This document shows, in pieces, positions 20,021-30,404 of a stretch of DNA of 64,000 nt. Position numbers and translations under genes: made by a program. The stretch's first letter is position 1. Every line of letters starts with the position of its first letter. The notes under the pieces are model-generated. The model made no database searches. It saw nothing but the letters and a program-made list of their open reading frames with translations, and was not told the DNA's origin. The DNA lies in the NCBI GenBank assembly GCA_013376735.1, contig VINJ01000001.1:3720001-3784000 (forward strand), read 5' to 3'. The DNA comes from a bacterium Scap17. GTDB lineage: Bacteria > Pseudomonadota > Gammaproteobacteria > Pseudomonadales > Halomonadaceae.

Positions 20021-22357
20021 TTAGAAGGTCTGGCCCAGCGAGAACTGGAAGATCTCGGTGTCATCGTCGTCATCGTCACCGATCGGCTGGGCGACACTGA
20101 AGGTCAGCGGGCCCACCGGCGTGATCCACGACAGGCCGATACCGGCACTGTAATTCAGATCTCCAAGGTCCACGCCACTTTCACAACTGCTGGAGTAGTC
20201 GGACTCGACATCGTAGCAGGAGGTCAGATAGGTATTGCCGGCATCGACGAAGAACGACGGCTGAACGCTGCGCTTGTCCTTGATGAAGGGCATCGGGAAG
20301 ATCAGGTCGACCCCACCTTCGATCAGAATATTGCCGCCCAGGGTATCGTCATCACCGTCATCGACCTCGGTGGATGCCTGCCCCAGGGTATTGGAGCTGT
20401 AGCCCCGCACGCTGCCCAGACCACCGGCATAGAAGTTCTTGAAGAACGGATAAGTATCGCCGGAGAACGAGTTGGCGTAGCCCAGTTCTGTCCGGAACTT
20501 GAGTGACCAATCATCATGCAGTTCGAACAGCTTCTGCCCCTTGTAGCGGAACTTGTAGTAATCCGCATCAGAGCCCGGCACCGCCACTTCCAGCGACAGC
20601 AGCTGAGAGCTGCCCGCCGTGGGCAGAATGCCACGGTTGAGGTTGTTGCGTGACCAGCTGGCCGTCAGCTTGTAGAGGTTGAAGTCTTCGCCTTCATCCT
20701 CGATGAACTGCGTGACCTCCGCCGGGCTGTCGTCGAAGTCCTTGACGCGCACGAACTCGTAACCGCCGCCGAAGTTCAGGCGCGACAGTTCGTTGATCGG
20801 ATAACCGAAGTTGATGCCGCCACCGAAACTGTCGGTCGCGTAGCTGGCGACGTCATCATCATCGTCGTAATCGACCTTGCGGTAGAACAGATTGTAGCCG
20901 CGCGAGATGCCATCCAGCGTCCAGTACGGGTCGGTGTAGCCGAAGCTGACGTTTGTATAGTCATCCGACTTCTGGGCATTGATGTTGACTTCGTTGCCGG
21001 TGCCCAGGAAGTTCTTCTGCGACAGGCCCACCCCGTAGATGACACCGTCACCCTGGGAGAAACCGATCGACGCCGAGATGGAACCTGACGGCTGCTCCTC
21101 GACGTTGTAGTTGACGTCCAGCTGGTCCGGCTCGCCGGCGACAGGGCGCGTGTCGACATCGACCTGCTTGAAGAAGCCGAGGCGCTCAAGCTTCTGCTTG
21201 GACTGCTTGATCTTGTCGGTGGAGGCCGGTGCGCCTTCCAGCTGGGTCATCTCACGACGCAGCACTTCGTCTGCGGTAGTGGTGTTGCCCTTGAAGTTGA
21301 TGCGACGCACGTAGGCACGCTTGCCGGGGTCGACCGCGAAGGTCAGATCGACGGTGTCGCTCTCCTCGTTGACCTCCGGCACCGCGTTGACCTTGGCGAA
21401 GGCGAAGCCATCGGCACCCAGTGCCTGGCGCAGCGCCTCGCTGGAAGCGGTCACATCACGCTGGGAATAGAGAGCATCCGGGGCGAGCTTGACCAGATCG
21501 CGGGCGCGCTCTTCCTTCATTTTCAGGTCACCGGCAAAGCCGATATTGCCGATCTTGTACGGCTTGCCTTCATCGACGTTGATGGTGACGAAGATCTCGG
21601 ACTTGTCCGGCGAGATGGACACCTGGGTCGAGCGCACCTGGAAGTTGACGTAACCGCGATCGAGATACCAGGACTTGAGGGTCTCGATATCGCCGGTCAG
21701 CTTCTCACGCGAATATTCATCATCCGAGAACCAGCCGAAGAACCAGCTCGGCTTGTCTTCCAGCTCCAGCTGTTCGCGCAGAGTCTCGTCATCGAAGGCA
21801 TCGTTGCCGACGATGTTGATCTGATGAATCTTGGCGATCGCGCCTTCCTTGACGTCGATATTGACCTGCACGCGATTGCGCTCGAGTTCCTCGACGGAGG
21901 TCTCGATACGCGCGCTGTAGCGGCCCTGAGCCTGGTAGACACGCTCGAGCTCACGCTGCATTTCTTCCAGCGTGGAGCGCTGCAGCACCTGACCCTCGGC
22001 CAGCCCTGCTTCCTTGAGGCCCTTGCGCAGGTCTTCGTCGGGTATCTGCGAGTTGCCCTCAATCTCGATCTTGGAGATCGTCGGACGCTCGACCACATCG
22101 ATGATCAGGACATCGCCATCGCGCTTGAGGCGGATGTCGTCGAACAGGCCCGTATCGAACAGCTGACGCGCAGCCGACGACAGTTCCTCTTCTTCCACAT
22201 TCTGATCCGCGGAGACGGGGAAGGCATTGAAGACGGTGCCCGCAGACACGCGCTGGAGACCCTCTACCCGAATGTCCGAAATTTTAAAAGATGCGGCCAA
22301 GGCGCCCTGACTGGCCCCGAGCAGCGCAGCTGCCAATCCAATGGTCTTGAGTTTCAT
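20021..22357 (-). CDS. bamA: Outer membrane protein assembly factor BamA
   Basis: This 778-residue protein has a signal peptide cleaved after ALA (about residue 21). Five POTRA domains follow, beginning FKISDIRVEGLQRVSAGTVF, then a 16-stranded barrel ending in aromatic F-QFSLGQTF. The lid-lock motif VRGY is present as SVRGYSSN. BamA is the core of the machine that inserts beta-barrel proteins into the outer membrane. Several extracellular or turn segments are runs of Asp (for example near residues 554-558 and close to the C-terminus), as expected of a marine/halophilic bacterium. The start is at MKLKTIG; a 61-residue upstream extension lacks support. Confidence 0.96.
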   Translation of the reverse strand: MKLKTIGLAAALLGASQGALAASFKISDIRVEGLQRVSAGTVFNAFPVSADQNVEEEELSSAARQLFDTGLFDDIRLKRDGDVLIIDVVERPTISKIEIEGNSQIPDEDLRKGLKEAGLAEGQVLQRSTLEEMQRELERVYQAQGRYSARIETSVEELERNRVQVNIDVKEGAIAKIHQINIVGNDAFDDETLREQLELEDKPSWFFGWFSDDEYSREKLTGDIETLKSWYLDRGYVNFQVRSTQVSISPDKSEIFVTINVDEGKPYKIGNIGFAGDLKMKEERARDLVKLAPDALYSQRDVTASSEALRQALGADGFAFAKVNAVPEVNEESDTVDLTFAVDPGKRAYVRRINFKGNTTTADEVLRREMTQLEGAPASTDKIKQSKQKLERLGFFKQVDVDTRPVAGEPDQLDVNYNVEEQPSGSISASIGFSQGDGVIYGVGLSQKNFLGTGNEVNINAQKSDDYTNVSFGYTDPYWTLDGISRGYNLFYRKVDYDDDDDVASYATDSFGGGINFGYPINELSRLNFGGGYEFVRVKDFDDSPAEVTQFIEDEGEDFNLYKLTASWSRNNLNRGILPTAGSSQLLSLEVAVPGSDADYYKFRYKGQKLFELHDDWSLKFRTELGYANSFSGDTYPFFKNFYAGGLGSVRGYSSNTLGQASTEVDDGDDDTLGGNILIEGGVDLIFPMPFIKDKRSVQPSFFVDAGNTYLTSCYDVESDYSSSCESGVDLGDLNYSAGIGLSWITPVGPLTFSVAQPIGDDDDDDTEIFQFSLGQTF

Positions 22358-22602
22358 GCAGTCGCTTCGCTTCTCTGGATTCCGCCCGCTTGGGTGAACA
22401 GGCACCTTATACACAACCCCCTGCAACTGACAAGACAGCGGCGAGTGAGGATCGGCAATCGGGGCCGAAGTCGTGTGGGCATGATGACGGGAGTTGATCG
22501 CATTGACCAGCCCGTGCAATGAATTGACCCCCATGGGCATCGACAGTTCAGATTCGGTTCATCCCGCGGGAGCCATCGAGTGCTGATGGCTCCCCGAATC
22601 CG

Positions 22603-23958
22603 TCACCAAAGACGCATGAGATCGAAGTAGATGGCCATCAGCATGAGGGAACCGACCAGCGCCATGCCGATTTTCAACCCCGCATTCTGGACCTCTTGCG
22701 AAAGTGGTTTGCCGCGCACGGCTTCCACCAGATAGAACAGCAGGTGCCCGCCATCCAGCACCGGAATCGGCAGCAGGTTCAGGACACCCAGACTGATGGA
22801 GAGATAGGCCATGAAGCCGAGGAAGGCCTCGAGGCCGGAGCGCGCCGTGTCGCCGGCGATACGCGCGATGGTGATCGGGCCTGACAGATTGGACGGCGCG
22901 ATCAGGCCAACCAGCATCTTGCGGATCGAATCCAGCGTCAGCACCGTCATTTCGCCGGTCTTGCCGACGGCCTGCCCGACGGCCGCCAGTGGCCCGAAGC
23001 TGAGCTCGCGCTGATACTGCTCGGGCCAGCTGACATTCTGGACGCTGGCGCCGACCTGTCCCACGACACGCCCGTCATCAAGCGAATTGCTGGCAGGTGT
23101 CAGTGACAGCGCCTCTTCCTTGCCATCTCGCGCCACCAGTACCGACAGCGTCTCGCCCGGCGCACCACGCACGCGCTCGACGAAATCGATCCAGTCGACC
23201 ACCAGGGTGCCATTGATGCTGACGATGCGGTCACCGGCCTGCAGACCTGCCGCCTGGGCGGCACCACCGTCCAGCACACGCCCCAGCACCGCTGGCAGCT
23301 GAGGGCGCCAGGCCGTGATGCCCAGCGTCACCAGCGGACGCGGCGGATCCTGATCGACCAGAAAGCGTGTCACATCGAGGGACTGCTCACGCGTGGTGCT
23401 GGCGCCCTCGGCACGCGTGGTAAGCGTCAGGCTGTCATCGCCGATCGCACCGATCAAGCGCAGGTTGACCTCATCCCATGAGGGAGTGGCTTCACCATTG
23501 ATGGCGACGATCTCGGTCTTCGGCGCAAGGCCGGCGCGACCAGCCGGCGAGTCCGGCGCCACGGCACCGACCATCGGCACCACCGTGGTGGTACCGGCGA
23601 CGAACAGCGCCCAGTAGGCGACGATGGCAAGCAGGAAGTTGGCCAGCGGGCCCGCCGAGACCACGGCGATACGCTTCCACACCGACTTGGTGTTGAAGGC
23701 CAGATGACGCTCGGCCGGATCGACCGGCCCTTCGCGCTCATCCAGCATCTTGACGTAGCCACCCAGCGGAATGGCGGCGACCCCGTACTCGGTGCCGTGG
23801 CGATCGGTCCACGACCAGAAAGGTTTGCCGAAGCCGATGGAGAAGCGCAGCACCTTGATGCCGCAACGACGCGCGACCCAGAAATGACCGTACTCATGGA
23901 TGGTGATCAACACCCCCAACACGACGATCACGGCAAGAATATTCTGGATCACACCCAT
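22603..23958 (-). CDS. rseP: Regulated intramembrane protease RseP
   Basis: This 451-residue zinc metalloprotease of the site-2 protease family (E. coli 450) has HEYGH in the first transmembrane helix, two PDZ domains (around MVGAVAPDSPAGRAGL and VLDGGAAQAAGLQAGDRI), and the second metal-ligand motif NLLPIPVLDGGH near the C-terminus. It cleaves RseA to release sigma-E and clears signal peptides. The ATG is chosen over a GTG one codon upstream because AGGAG is then 6 nt away. It is co-directional with dxr and bamA. Confidence 0.96.
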   Translation of the reverse strand: MGVIQNILAVIVVLGVLITIHEYGHFWVARRCGIKVLRFSIGFGKPFWSWTDRHGTEYGVAAIPLGGYVKMLDEREGPVDPAERHLAFNTKSVWKRIAVVSAGPLANFLLAIVAYWALFVAGTTTVVPMVGAVAPDSPAGRAGLAPKTEIVAINGEATPSWDEVNLRLIGAIGDDSLTLTTRAEGASTTREQSLDVTRFLVDQDPPRPLVTLGITAWRPQLPAVLGRVLDGGAAQAAGLQAGDRIVSINGTLVVDWIDFVERVRGAPGETLSVLVARDGKEEALSLTPASNSLDDGRVVGQVGASVQNVSWPEQYQRELSFGPLAAVGQAVGKTGEMTVLTLDSIRKMLVGLIAPSNLSGPITIARIAGDTARSGLEAFLGFMAYLSISLGVLNLLPIPVLDGGHLLFYLVEAVRGKPLSQEVQNAGLKIGMALVGSLMLMAIYFDLMRLW

Positions 23959-24046
23959 CACGCGCTCCTGGAGGTTGGTGCCCGAGATGGGCAGCCTGTC
24001 TTGCCACGCTCACCAAGAAAGTGACAAGACAGTGCAAGATAGGATT

Positions 24047-25294
24047 TCAGGGCCCGGCAAGGGCCAACTCGGCAGCGGCCAGCTCACGCGCCGCCGCGTC
24101 TTCGGCGAGAATCACCTCAAGGCCATCCACCGCCAGTGGCGGACGCGCCTGCATCACGGCCTGCACCACTGCCGGAATTCGATCGAAGGCCAGGCGACCC
24201 TCGAGGAAGGCGGCCACGGCCACCTCGTTGGCAGCATTCATCACCGCAGGCCAGGTGCCGCCCGCCGCGATGGCCTCACGGGCCAGGCGCAGACACGGGA
24301 AGCGTGTCTCGTCGGCGGCACGGAAATCGAGGCGCGCGACCTGAAACAGATCCAGCGGCTCGACGCCGGCATCGATACGCTCCGGCCACGCCAGCGCATA
24401 GGCGATCGGCGTGCGCATGTCCGGATTGCCCATCTGGGCCAGTACCGAGCCATCACTGTAGGCCGCCATCGAGTGAATCACGCTCTGGGGATGCACGACC
24501 ACCTGAATGTCGTCCGGCCCGCAGGCGAACAGCCAGCAGGCCTCGATCAGCTCCAGCCCCTTGTTCATCAGGGTGGCGCTGTCGACGGAAATCTTGCGCC
24601 CCATCGACCAGTTGGGATGCGCGCAGGCCTCGTCCGGTGTCACCGTCGCCAGTCGCTCGACGGGCCACTCGGCGTCATCGCGGAACGGGCCACCGGAGGC
24701 GGTCAGCAACAGCTTCTCGACACCGATCGGCGCCAGGCCATCACGATGCCGGGCCGGCAGGCACTGGAAGATGGCGTTGTGCTCGGAATCGATCGGCAGC
24801 AGGGTCGCCCCGTGCTGTTTCACCGCATCCATGAACAGCTGCCCGGCACACACCAGCGCTTCCTTGTTGGCCAGCAGCACGCGCTTGCCGGCCCGCACCG
24901 CCGCCAGTGTCGGCAACAGGCCAGCCGCACCGACGATGGCAGCCATCACGCTATCGACTTCAGGCGCCTCACTGATGTCGACCAGGGCCTGCTCACCATG
25001 GCGTATCTCGATGGGCGTGCCCTGATAGCTCTCGACGCCCTTGAGGGCCTCGCTGAGCCACGCAGCCGCCTTGCGCGAGGCGATCACCGCCACCTGCGGG
25101 CGATGCGTCAGACACAGCTCCAGCAGCGCCTCGTGACGCGTGGCAGCGCTGAGCGCATGCACCCGATAGCGCTCGGGATGGCGCGCGATCACATCCAGGG
25201 TGCTGGACCCGATGGAGCCGGTCGCACCGAGAATGGTGATGCGCTGCAACTCAGGTGCATCAGAAGGAGTCTCGTGGTTCACGTTCGCACTCAC
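24047..25294 (-). CDS. dxr: 1-deoxy-D-xylulose 5-phosphate reductoisomerase
   Basis: This 415-residue first committed enzyme of the MEP isoprenoid pathway has the NADPH-binding motif [17 protein letters not shown], catalytic and metal residues in [15 protein letters not shown], the flexible-loop region [10 protein letters not shown] and [20 protein letters not shown]. The start is a GTG forming a 4-nt GTGA overlap with the cdsA stop, with GGGAGG 6 nt upstream. An earlier GTG in frame is less plausible. Its position between cdsA and rseP follows the Pseudomonas order (in E. coli it lies between frr and uppS). Confidence 0.96.
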   Translation of the reverse strand: MSANVNHETPSDAPELQRITILGATGSIGSSTLDVIARHPERYRVHALSAATRHEALLELCLTHRPQVAVIASRKAAAWLSEALKGVESYQGTPIEIRHGEQALVDISEAPEVDSVMAAIVGAAGLLPTLAAVRAGKRVLLANKEALVCAGQLFMDAVKQHGATLLPIDSEHNAIFQCLPARHRDGLAPIGVEKLLLTASGGPFRDDAEWPVERLATVTPDEACAHPNWSMGRKISVDSATLMNKGLELIEACWLFACGPDDIQVVVHPQSVIHSMAAYSDGSVLAQMGNPDMRTPIAYALAWPERIDAGVEPLDLFQVARLDFRAADETRFPCLRLAREAIAAGGTWPAVMNAANEVAVAAFLEGRLAFDRIPAVVQAVMQARPPLAVDGLEVILAEDAAARELAAAELALAGP

Positions 25295-26094
25295 GCACCA
25301 CCTCCCAGCACCCACGGCAACAGCAGGGCAAACAGCGGCACCGCCGCGGTCAGGCTATCGATGCGATCCATCACGCCACCATGACCGGGCAGCAGATGGC
25401 TTGAGTCCTTCATCTGACGCTGGCGCTTGAACATGCTCTCGAGCAGGTCACCCAGCACCGAGACGGCCGTCACGCCCAGCGTGACCAGCAGCAGCGGCAG
25501 CCAGTCGGCCAGACCCGCCAACGCATAGCCGGTCGCCAGCAGGCCGGTGGCCACCAGGCCACCGTAGACGCCCTCCCAGGACTTGCCCGGGCTGACGCGC
25601 GGCGCCAGCTTGCGCTTGCCGAAACGCTTGCCGGAGAAGTAGGCACCGATATCCGCCGCCCACACCATCAGCAGCACATACAGCAGCCACTCGCCGCCAC
25701 TGGCCTTGAGCTGAACGAAGCCGAACCAGGTCGGCAGCAGCGCCAGCACGCCGACCCCCAACCGCACGCCAGTCGCCTGCCATTCCTGACTGGCGGCCGG
25801 ATAGCGCATTACCCAGCGCAGATTGACCAGCCATGCCAGTGCCGCCAGATACAGCGGCCAACGCGCAAGAGCGCCATCGAGCTGCCAGACCAGCAGCATC
25901 AGCGCGCTGAGCACCAGCGGGAACAGCAGGCGCGCCATGCCGGCACGCACGCCAGACAGGTTGGACCACTCCCAGGCGGCCAGCGCGACGACAGCGCCGG
26001 TGAAGGTGGCAAAGGCAGCGCCGTCGAGGCCGAACAGCCCCCACAGCGCCAGCGGCGCGAGAATGAGCGCGGTGATGATTCGTTGTCTGAGCAC
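25291..26094 (-). CDS. cdsA: Phosphatidate cytidylyltransferase CdsA
   Basis: This 267-residue polytopic membrane enzyme makes CDP-diacylglycerol from phosphatidate and CTP, the branch point to all phospholipids. About eight hydrophobic segments are visible. The CDS signature near the C-terminus is clear ([17 protein letters not shown], with the preceding KSWEGVYGG and [11 protein letters not shown]). The start is GTG sharing one base with the uppS stop codon (TAGTG). The pair uppS-cdsA provides lipid carriers for wall and membrane from neighbouring reactions. Confidence 0.95.
   Translation of the reverse strand: MLRQRIITALILAPLALWGLFGLDGAAFATFTGAVVALAAWEWSNLSGVRAGMARLLFPLVLSALMLLVWQLDGALARWPLYLAALAWLVNLRWVMRYPAASQEWQATGVRLGVGVLALLPTWFGFVQLKASGGEWLLYVLLMVWAADIGAYFSGKRFGKRKLAPRVSPGKSWEGVYGGLVATGLLATGYALAGLADWLPLLLVTLGVTAVSVLGDLLESMFKRQRQMKDSSHLLPGHGGVMDRIDSLTAAVPLFALLLPWVLGGGA
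25301..25306 (-). promoter_or_regulatory. Ribosome-binding site for the GTG start of dxr
   Basis: GGGAGG lies within the final codons of cdsA, 6 nt before the GTG. It decides the start and shows coupling of dxr to cdsA. Confidence 0.8.
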
Positions 26095-26837
26095 TAGAGC
26101 CCCTCGGCGTCGAGTTGTTCGCTGGTCATGCCATAACGACGCTGACGCAGGGCGTAGGCGCTGAGCGCTTCATCGAAGGCTGCCGCATCGAAATCAGGCC
26201 ACAGCACGGGCGAGAAATAGAACTCGGCATAGGCCAGCTGCCAGATCAGGAAGTTGGAGATACGCTGCTCACCGCTGGTGCGGATACACAGATCCACCTC
26301 CGGCAGATCGCTCAGGCACACTTCCGCCCCGAGACGTGACTCGTCGATGTCCGCAGCCTTGAGCTCGCCGCGCTCGACCTGCTCCGCCAGACGGCGAGCG
26401 GCCTCGGCGATATCCCAACGGCCGCCATAGTTGGCGCAGATCACCACATGCATGCCGCGATTGCCGCGCGTCATGTCTTCGGCGCTCTGGATATGCTTTT
26501 GAATCGAATCGGAAAAACGGCTGCGCTCGCCGATGATCGAGAGCCGGATATCGTGGCGATGAAGCTTCTTGACCTCGCGCTTGAGCGCCAGCAGAAACAG
26601 CTCCATCAGCGCACTGACTTCATTGGCCGGGCGCTTCCAGTTCTCACTGGAGAAGGCAAACAGGGTCAGCACTTCCACGCCCTGCTCGGCAGCGCGACGG
26701 ATGGTACTGCGGACGGTTTCGGCACCGGCGCGATGGCCGCGTATGCCAGCCCAGCCGCGGGACTTCGCCCAGCGGTTGTTGCCGTCCATGATGATCGCCA
26801 CGTGGCGTGGCGTGGAGGGGGAATTCGGTGACGTCAT
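26094..26837 (-). CDS. uppS: Undecaprenyl diphosphate synthase
   Basis: This 247-residue cis-prenyltransferase has the diphosphate-binding IIMDGNNRWAKSRG near residue 15, GHRAG, FAFSSENWKRP, and the C-terminal DLCIRTSGEQRISNFLIWQ region. It elongates farnesyl diphosphate with eight isopentenyl units to make the lipid carrier for peptidoglycan and lipopolysaccharide. A short Ser/Pro-rich N-terminal extension precedes the fold. It is upstream of and overlapping cdsA. Confidence 0.96.
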   Translation of the reverse strand: MTSPNSPSTPRHVAIIMDGNNRWAKSRGWAGIRGHRAGAETVRSTIRRAAEQGVEVLTLFAFSSENWKRPANEVSALMELFLLALKREVKKLHRHDIRLSIIGERSRFSDSIQKHIQSAEDMTRGNRGMHVVICANYGGRWDIAEAARRLAEQVERGELKAADIDESRLGAEVCLSDLPEVDLCIRTSGEQRISNFLIWQLAYAEFYFSPVLWPDFDAAAFDEALSAYALRQRRYGMTSEQLDAEGL

Positions 26838-26891
26838 GGGGTCTCGCTACGAGCACCGGATGCCGCCGGCAAGCGCCGGCGGCAGACCCGA

Positions 26892-27449
26892 TCAGACCTG
26901 CATCAGGTCAGTTTCCTTGTGCTCCAGAGCACTGTCGACTTCCGCCACATACTTGTCGGTCAGCTTCTGGATCTCGTCTTCTCCGCGACGTGCATCGTCT
27001 TCGGAGATGTCCTTGTCCTTGAGCAGGCTCTTGATGTCGCCATTGGCGTCACGACGCACATTGCGGAGCGCCACGCGGGCGTTTTCCGCTTCTGCACGCG
27101 CCTGCTTGGTATAACCGCGACGCGTCTCTTCCGTCAGCATCGGCATCGGCACGCGAATCACGTCACCGGCGGTGGACGGGTTGAGACCCAGGTCAGAAGT
27201 CATGATGGCCTTCTCGACCTTCGGCACCATGGGCTTTTCCCACGGCACGACAGTCAGGGTACGCGCATCTTCGGCGCTGATGTTGGCCACCTGATTCAGC
27301 GGCACCGGGCTGCCGTAGTAATCGACCGTCACGGCATCCAAGATACTGGGATGCGCACGACCCGTACGGATCTTTCCGAAGGCGGCACCGAGGGACTCGA
27401 TGGTCTTCTTCATGCGTGATTCGGCGTCTTTCTTGATGTCGTTGATCAC
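26892..27449 (-). CDS. frr: Ribosome recycling factor
   Basis: This 185-residue protein is exactly the E. coli length when started at GTG ([19 protein letters not shown]). GAGGG lies 7 nt upstream and overlaps the end of pyrH. The two-domain RRF pattern is clear: [31 protein letters not shown], and [21 protein letters not shown]. With EF-G it splits post-termination ribosomes. A TTG six codons earlier would put the ribosome-binding site inside the gene. It lies 4 nt after pyrH. Confidence 0.96.
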   Translation of the reverse strand: MINDIKKDAESRMKKTIESLGAAFGKIRTGRAHPSILDAVTVDYYGSPVPLNQVANISAEDARTLTVVPWEKPMVPKVEKAIMTSDLGLNPSTAGDVIRVPMPMLTEETRRGYTKQARAEAENARVALRNVRRDANGDIKSLLKDKDISEDDARRGEDEIQKLTDKYVAEVDSALEHKETDLMQV

Positions 27450-27453
27450 AATC

Positions 27454-28191
27454 TTACCCTCTATCAATCAGCGTGCCTTCCTTGCCACCCACCACCAGGT
27501 TGAGCAGCGCGCCTGCCTTGTTCATGTTGAACACCCGCACCGGCATGTCATGGTCACGCACCAGGCAGATGGCGGTCAAATCCATCACGCCAAGCTTCTG
27601 CTCCAGGGCGTCGTCATAGCTGAGGCTGTCGTACTTCACGGCATCCGGGAACTTGACCGGGTCCTTGTCGTAGACACCATCTACCTTGGTCGCCTTGATG
27701 ACGGCATCCGCGTCGATCTCGATACCGCGCAGACAGGCAGCGGAATCGGTAGTGAAGAACGGGTTGCCGGTACCGGCGGAGAAGATGACCACATCGCCAG
27801 ACGTCAGATAGCGAATGGCGGTACGGCGGTCGTAATGTTCTACCACGCCACTCATCGGGATGGCAGACATCACGCGAGAACGGATATTGGAGCGCTCCAG
27901 TGCATCACGCAGTGCCAGACCGTTCATGACGGTTGCCAGCATGCCCATGTGATCACCGGTCACGCGCTCCATGCCGGCTTCCTGCAGGGCTGCGCCACGG
28001 AACAGGTTGCCGCCACCGATCACGATACCGACCTGGACACCGATGCCCACCAGCTGACCGATTTCCAGCGCCATGCGATCCAGCACCTTGGGGTCGATGC
28101 CGAAATCGCCATCGCCCATCAGGGCCTCACCGGAAAGCTTGAGCAGTATGCGCTTGTACTTGGCATTGCGTTCAGCGGAAATGGTGGCCAT
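27454..28191 (-). CDS. pyrH: Uridylate kinase (UMP kinase)
   Basis: This 245-residue hexameric UMP kinase of the amino-acid-kinase fold has [14 protein letters not shown] near the N-terminus, [11 protein letters not shown], and [19 protein letters not shown]. It phosphorylates UMP to UDP and is inhibited by UTP in the family. AGGAGAG precedes the chosen ATG by 6 nt; a 21-residue longer frame is not supported. It belongs to the rpsB-tsf-pyrH-frr translation/nucleotide cluster. Confidence 0.96.
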   Translation of the reverse strand: MATISAERNAKYKRILLKLSGEALMGDGDFGIDPKVLDRMALEIGQLVGIGVQVGIVIGGGNLFRGAALQEAGMERVTGDHMGMLATVMNGLALRDALERSNIRSRVMSAIPMSGVVEHYDRRTAIRYLTSGDVVIFSAGTGNPFFTTDSAACLRGIEIDADAVIKATKVDGVYDKDPVKFPDAVKYDSLSYDDALEQKLGVMDLTAICLVRDHDMPVRVFNMNKAGALLNLVVGGKEGTLIDRG

Positions 28192-28306
28192 GCGAATCTC
28201 TCCTGATACTGACATACGGGGACGGGGCGGCCCGAAGGCGGGGGCCAGATACACGATGGCGTGCGCCTAAGCGCACGCCATCGTGAGAAGCGAAAACAGT
28301 CAGCCC

Positions 28307-29176
28307 TTACGCGCGGCTGGCCTGCTCACGGACTTCAGCTGCGAAGTCCACTTCTTCCTTCTCGATACCTTCACCGACTTCCATGCGCACGAAGGACACC
28401 ACCTCACCGCCGGCAGCCTTGACGAACTCGGCGACGGTCTGGTTCGGGTCCTTGACGAACGGCTGTTCGGTCAGGCTGTTCTCGGCCAGATACTTCTTCA
28501 GACGCCCCTGGGACATCTTCTCGGCGATTTCCGCCGGCTTGCCTGCCATGTCCGGCTGAGCAAGGATGATGGCCTTCTCGGCGTCCATCTGTTCCTGCGG
28601 CATGTCTGCCGGACGTGCACAGACCGGGTTGACGGCTGCGACGTGCATGGAAACGTCCTTGGCTGCTTCGCCAGTACCGCCATTCAGCAGAGTCAGCGCA
28701 GCGATGCGGCCGCCGTGGACGTAGCCACCGACGACGCCGTCAGCCGGCGCTTCGACCAGCTCGGCACGACGAACGGAGATGTTCTCACCGATCTTCTGGA
28801 CCAGCTGACCACGGGCGTCTTCCAGCTCACCTTCCATCAGGGAGGCGATGTCGGTGTTCTTGGTAGCGAACACACGATCGGCGATCAGCTGAGTGAAGGC
28901 CTTGAAATTGTCATCACGAGCGACGAAGTCGGTCTCGGAGTTGACTTCGACCATCACGCCGTAGCTGGCGTCGTCGGCGACCTTGATGACGATGGCGCCT
29001 TCAGCGGCCACGCGGCCAGCTTTCTTGGCGGCCTTCAGGCCGGAGTTCTTGCGCAGGTTCTCGATCGCAAGCTCGATGTCGCCACCGGCTTCGGTAAGAG
29101 CCTTCTTGCATTCCATCATGCCGAGCGCAGTACGCTCACGCAGTTCCTTGACCATAGATGCGCTGATAGCTGCCAT
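28307..29176 (-). CDS. tsf: Elongation factor Ts
   Basis: This 289-residue nucleotide-exchange factor for EF-Tu (E. coli 283) has the N-terminal UBA-like module ([26 protein letters not shown]), the TDFVARD core motif, and a C-terminal module ([19 protein letters not shown]). AGAGG lies 9 nt before the ATG. It follows rpsB after a 178-nt gap with a strong hairpin that may reduce tsf relative to rpsB transcripts, as is known for E. coli. Confidence 0.96.
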   Translation of the reverse strand: MAAISASMVKELRERTALGMMECKKALTEAGGDIELAIENLRKNSGLKAAKKAGRVAAEGAIVIKVADDASYGVMVEVNSETDFVARDDNFKAFTQLIADRVFATKNTDIASLMEGELEDARGQLVQKIGENISVRRAELVEAPADGVVGGYVHGGRIAALTLLNGGTGEAAKDVSMHVAAVNPVCARPADMPQEQMDAEKAIILAQPDMAGKPAEIAEKMSQGRLKKYLAENSLTEQPFVKDPNQTVAEFVKAAGGEVVSFVRMEVGEGIEKEEVDFAAEVREQASRA

Positions 29177-29246
29177 GGGATGAAACCTCTGTCGTGTCGA
29201 CGTCTTTGAATACGGGAATTCGGTCACGACCGCGGAACGGTCGCAA

Positions 29247-29270
29247 ATGAGGGGGCCTTGGCCCCCTCAT
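29247..29270 (-). terminator. Hairpin (attenuator) between rpsB and tsf
   Basis: A perfect 11-bp palindrome (ATGAGGGGGCC / GGCCCCCTCAT) has a 2-nt centre; the true loop is probably larger. It lies about 70 nt upstream of tsf. There is no strong T run. Partial termination or RNA processing between rpsB and tsf is the likely role. Confidence 0.65.
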
Positions 29271-29354
29271 TGCCTGACCTGACTGCCACCTGGCTAGGCC
29301 ATGCCGCACTCAGTGTAGCGCAGCGTTTGTGACAGTCAGATCAAGCCGCCAGGA

Positions 29355-30089
29355 TCACTCTGCTGCGTCTTCTTCAGAAGCAGTTTCGACGAACTCACCG
29401 GCCAGCTCTTCTTCCTTGTTCTTGCCACAGGCGCCTGCAATTGCCTGGACATAGATCTGGATGGCACGGATGGAGTCATCGTTACCCGGGATGACGTAGT
29501 CCACGCCGTCCGGGTTGGAGTTGGTATCGACGACGCCGATGACCGGGATGCCCAGCTTGTTGGCTTCGTTGATCGCGATGCGCTCGTGGTCAACGTCGAT
29601 CACGAACATTGCGTCCGGCAGGCCGCCCATGTCCTTGATACCGCCGATGGAACGCTCGAGCTTTTCCTGCTCACGAGTGGCCATCAGGACTTCTTTCTTG
29701 GTCAGCTTCGCGAAGGTACCGTCTTCATGCATCTGCTCGATTTCGCGCAGGCGCTTGATGGACTGACGGATGGTCTTGAAGTTGGTCAGCATGCCGCCCA
29801 ACCAGCGATGGTTGACGTACGGCTGGCCAGCCTTGCGAGCTTCTTCCTTGATGATCTTGCCGGCAGCGCGCTTGGTGCCCACGAACATGATCTTGTTGCC
29901 ATTGGCAGCCATCTTCTCGACCACTGACACGGCTTCGTTCAGCGCCGGCAGGGTGTGCTCGAGGTTGATGATGTGGATCTTGTTGCGAGCGCCGAAGATG
30001 AACTTGGACATCTTCGGGTTCCAGTACTTGGTCTGGTGACCGAAGTGTGCGCCTGCCTTGAGCAGATCGCGCATGTTGACTTGCGCCAT
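29355..30089 (-). CDS. rpsB: 30S ribosomal protein S2
   Basis: This 244-residue S2 protein has [31 protein letters not shown] at the start (a classic S2 signature), [13 protein letters not shown], and [12 protein letters not shown] near residue 160. The acidic C-terminal tail is usual for the family. GGAG is placed 8 nt before the ATG. A strong promoter and ~180-nt leader precede it; in E. coli this leader is the target of S2 autoregulation. Confidence 0.97.
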   Translation of the reverse strand: MAQVNMRDLLKAGAHFGHQTKYWNPKMSKFIFGARNKIHIINLEHTLPALNEAVSVVEKMAANGNKIMFVGTKRAAGKIIKEEARKAGQPYVNHRWLGGMLTNFKTIRQSIKRLREIEQMHEDGTFAKLTKKEVLMATREQEKLERSIGGIKDMGGLPDAMFVIDVDHERIAINEANKLGIPVIGVVDTNSNPDGVDYVIPGNDDSIRAIQIYVQAIAGACGKNKEEELAGEFVETASEEDAAE

Positions 30090-30275
30090 GTGAATATCTC
30101 CTGGATATCGGGTTGGGCCTCCACGTCCCCCATGGATCCGACCGCTTGCGCGGCACCCGGGACCATGTGACGGAACGTGTGTGGATTGGGGTTATGTACG
30201 TCAGTCCTTCAATCTCGCCTCGGCCAGGCGCCCGGAGGTGGCCGATCGAGGAGAATTTGCAGGAAAGCGCGCGGC
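30090..30275 (-). promoter_or_regulatory. rpsB mRNA leader (possible S2 autoregulatory element)
   Basis: About 180 nt lie between the predicted transcription start (near 30268) and the rpsB ATG, with no gene. In gammaproteobacteria the rpsB leader folds into an S2-binding structure. I did not fold this one, so the regulatory role rests on gene context only. Confidence 0.45.
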
Positions 30276-30304
30276 TTTATACCATAGCTCGACCACGATA
30301 TGAA
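30276..30304 (-). promoter_or_regulatory. Sigma-70-type promoter for rpsB
   Basis: On the minus strand a -35 TTCATA (30299-30304) is separated by exactly 17 nt from a -10 TATAAA (30276-30281). A GC-rich discriminator (GCCGCGCGC) follows, as is typical of stringently controlled ribosomal promoters. The match is 4/6 and 5/6 to consensus. Confidence 0.65.
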
Positions 30305-30404
30305 GTCGCCACTGCCCGACGCGGCACGCGATGTACCGCGCCATCCCCCCGTCACGCGCGGCCTGGCGGCATTTCATCCCTCTTATCTCCTGCCTCGAGT
30401 CCTC

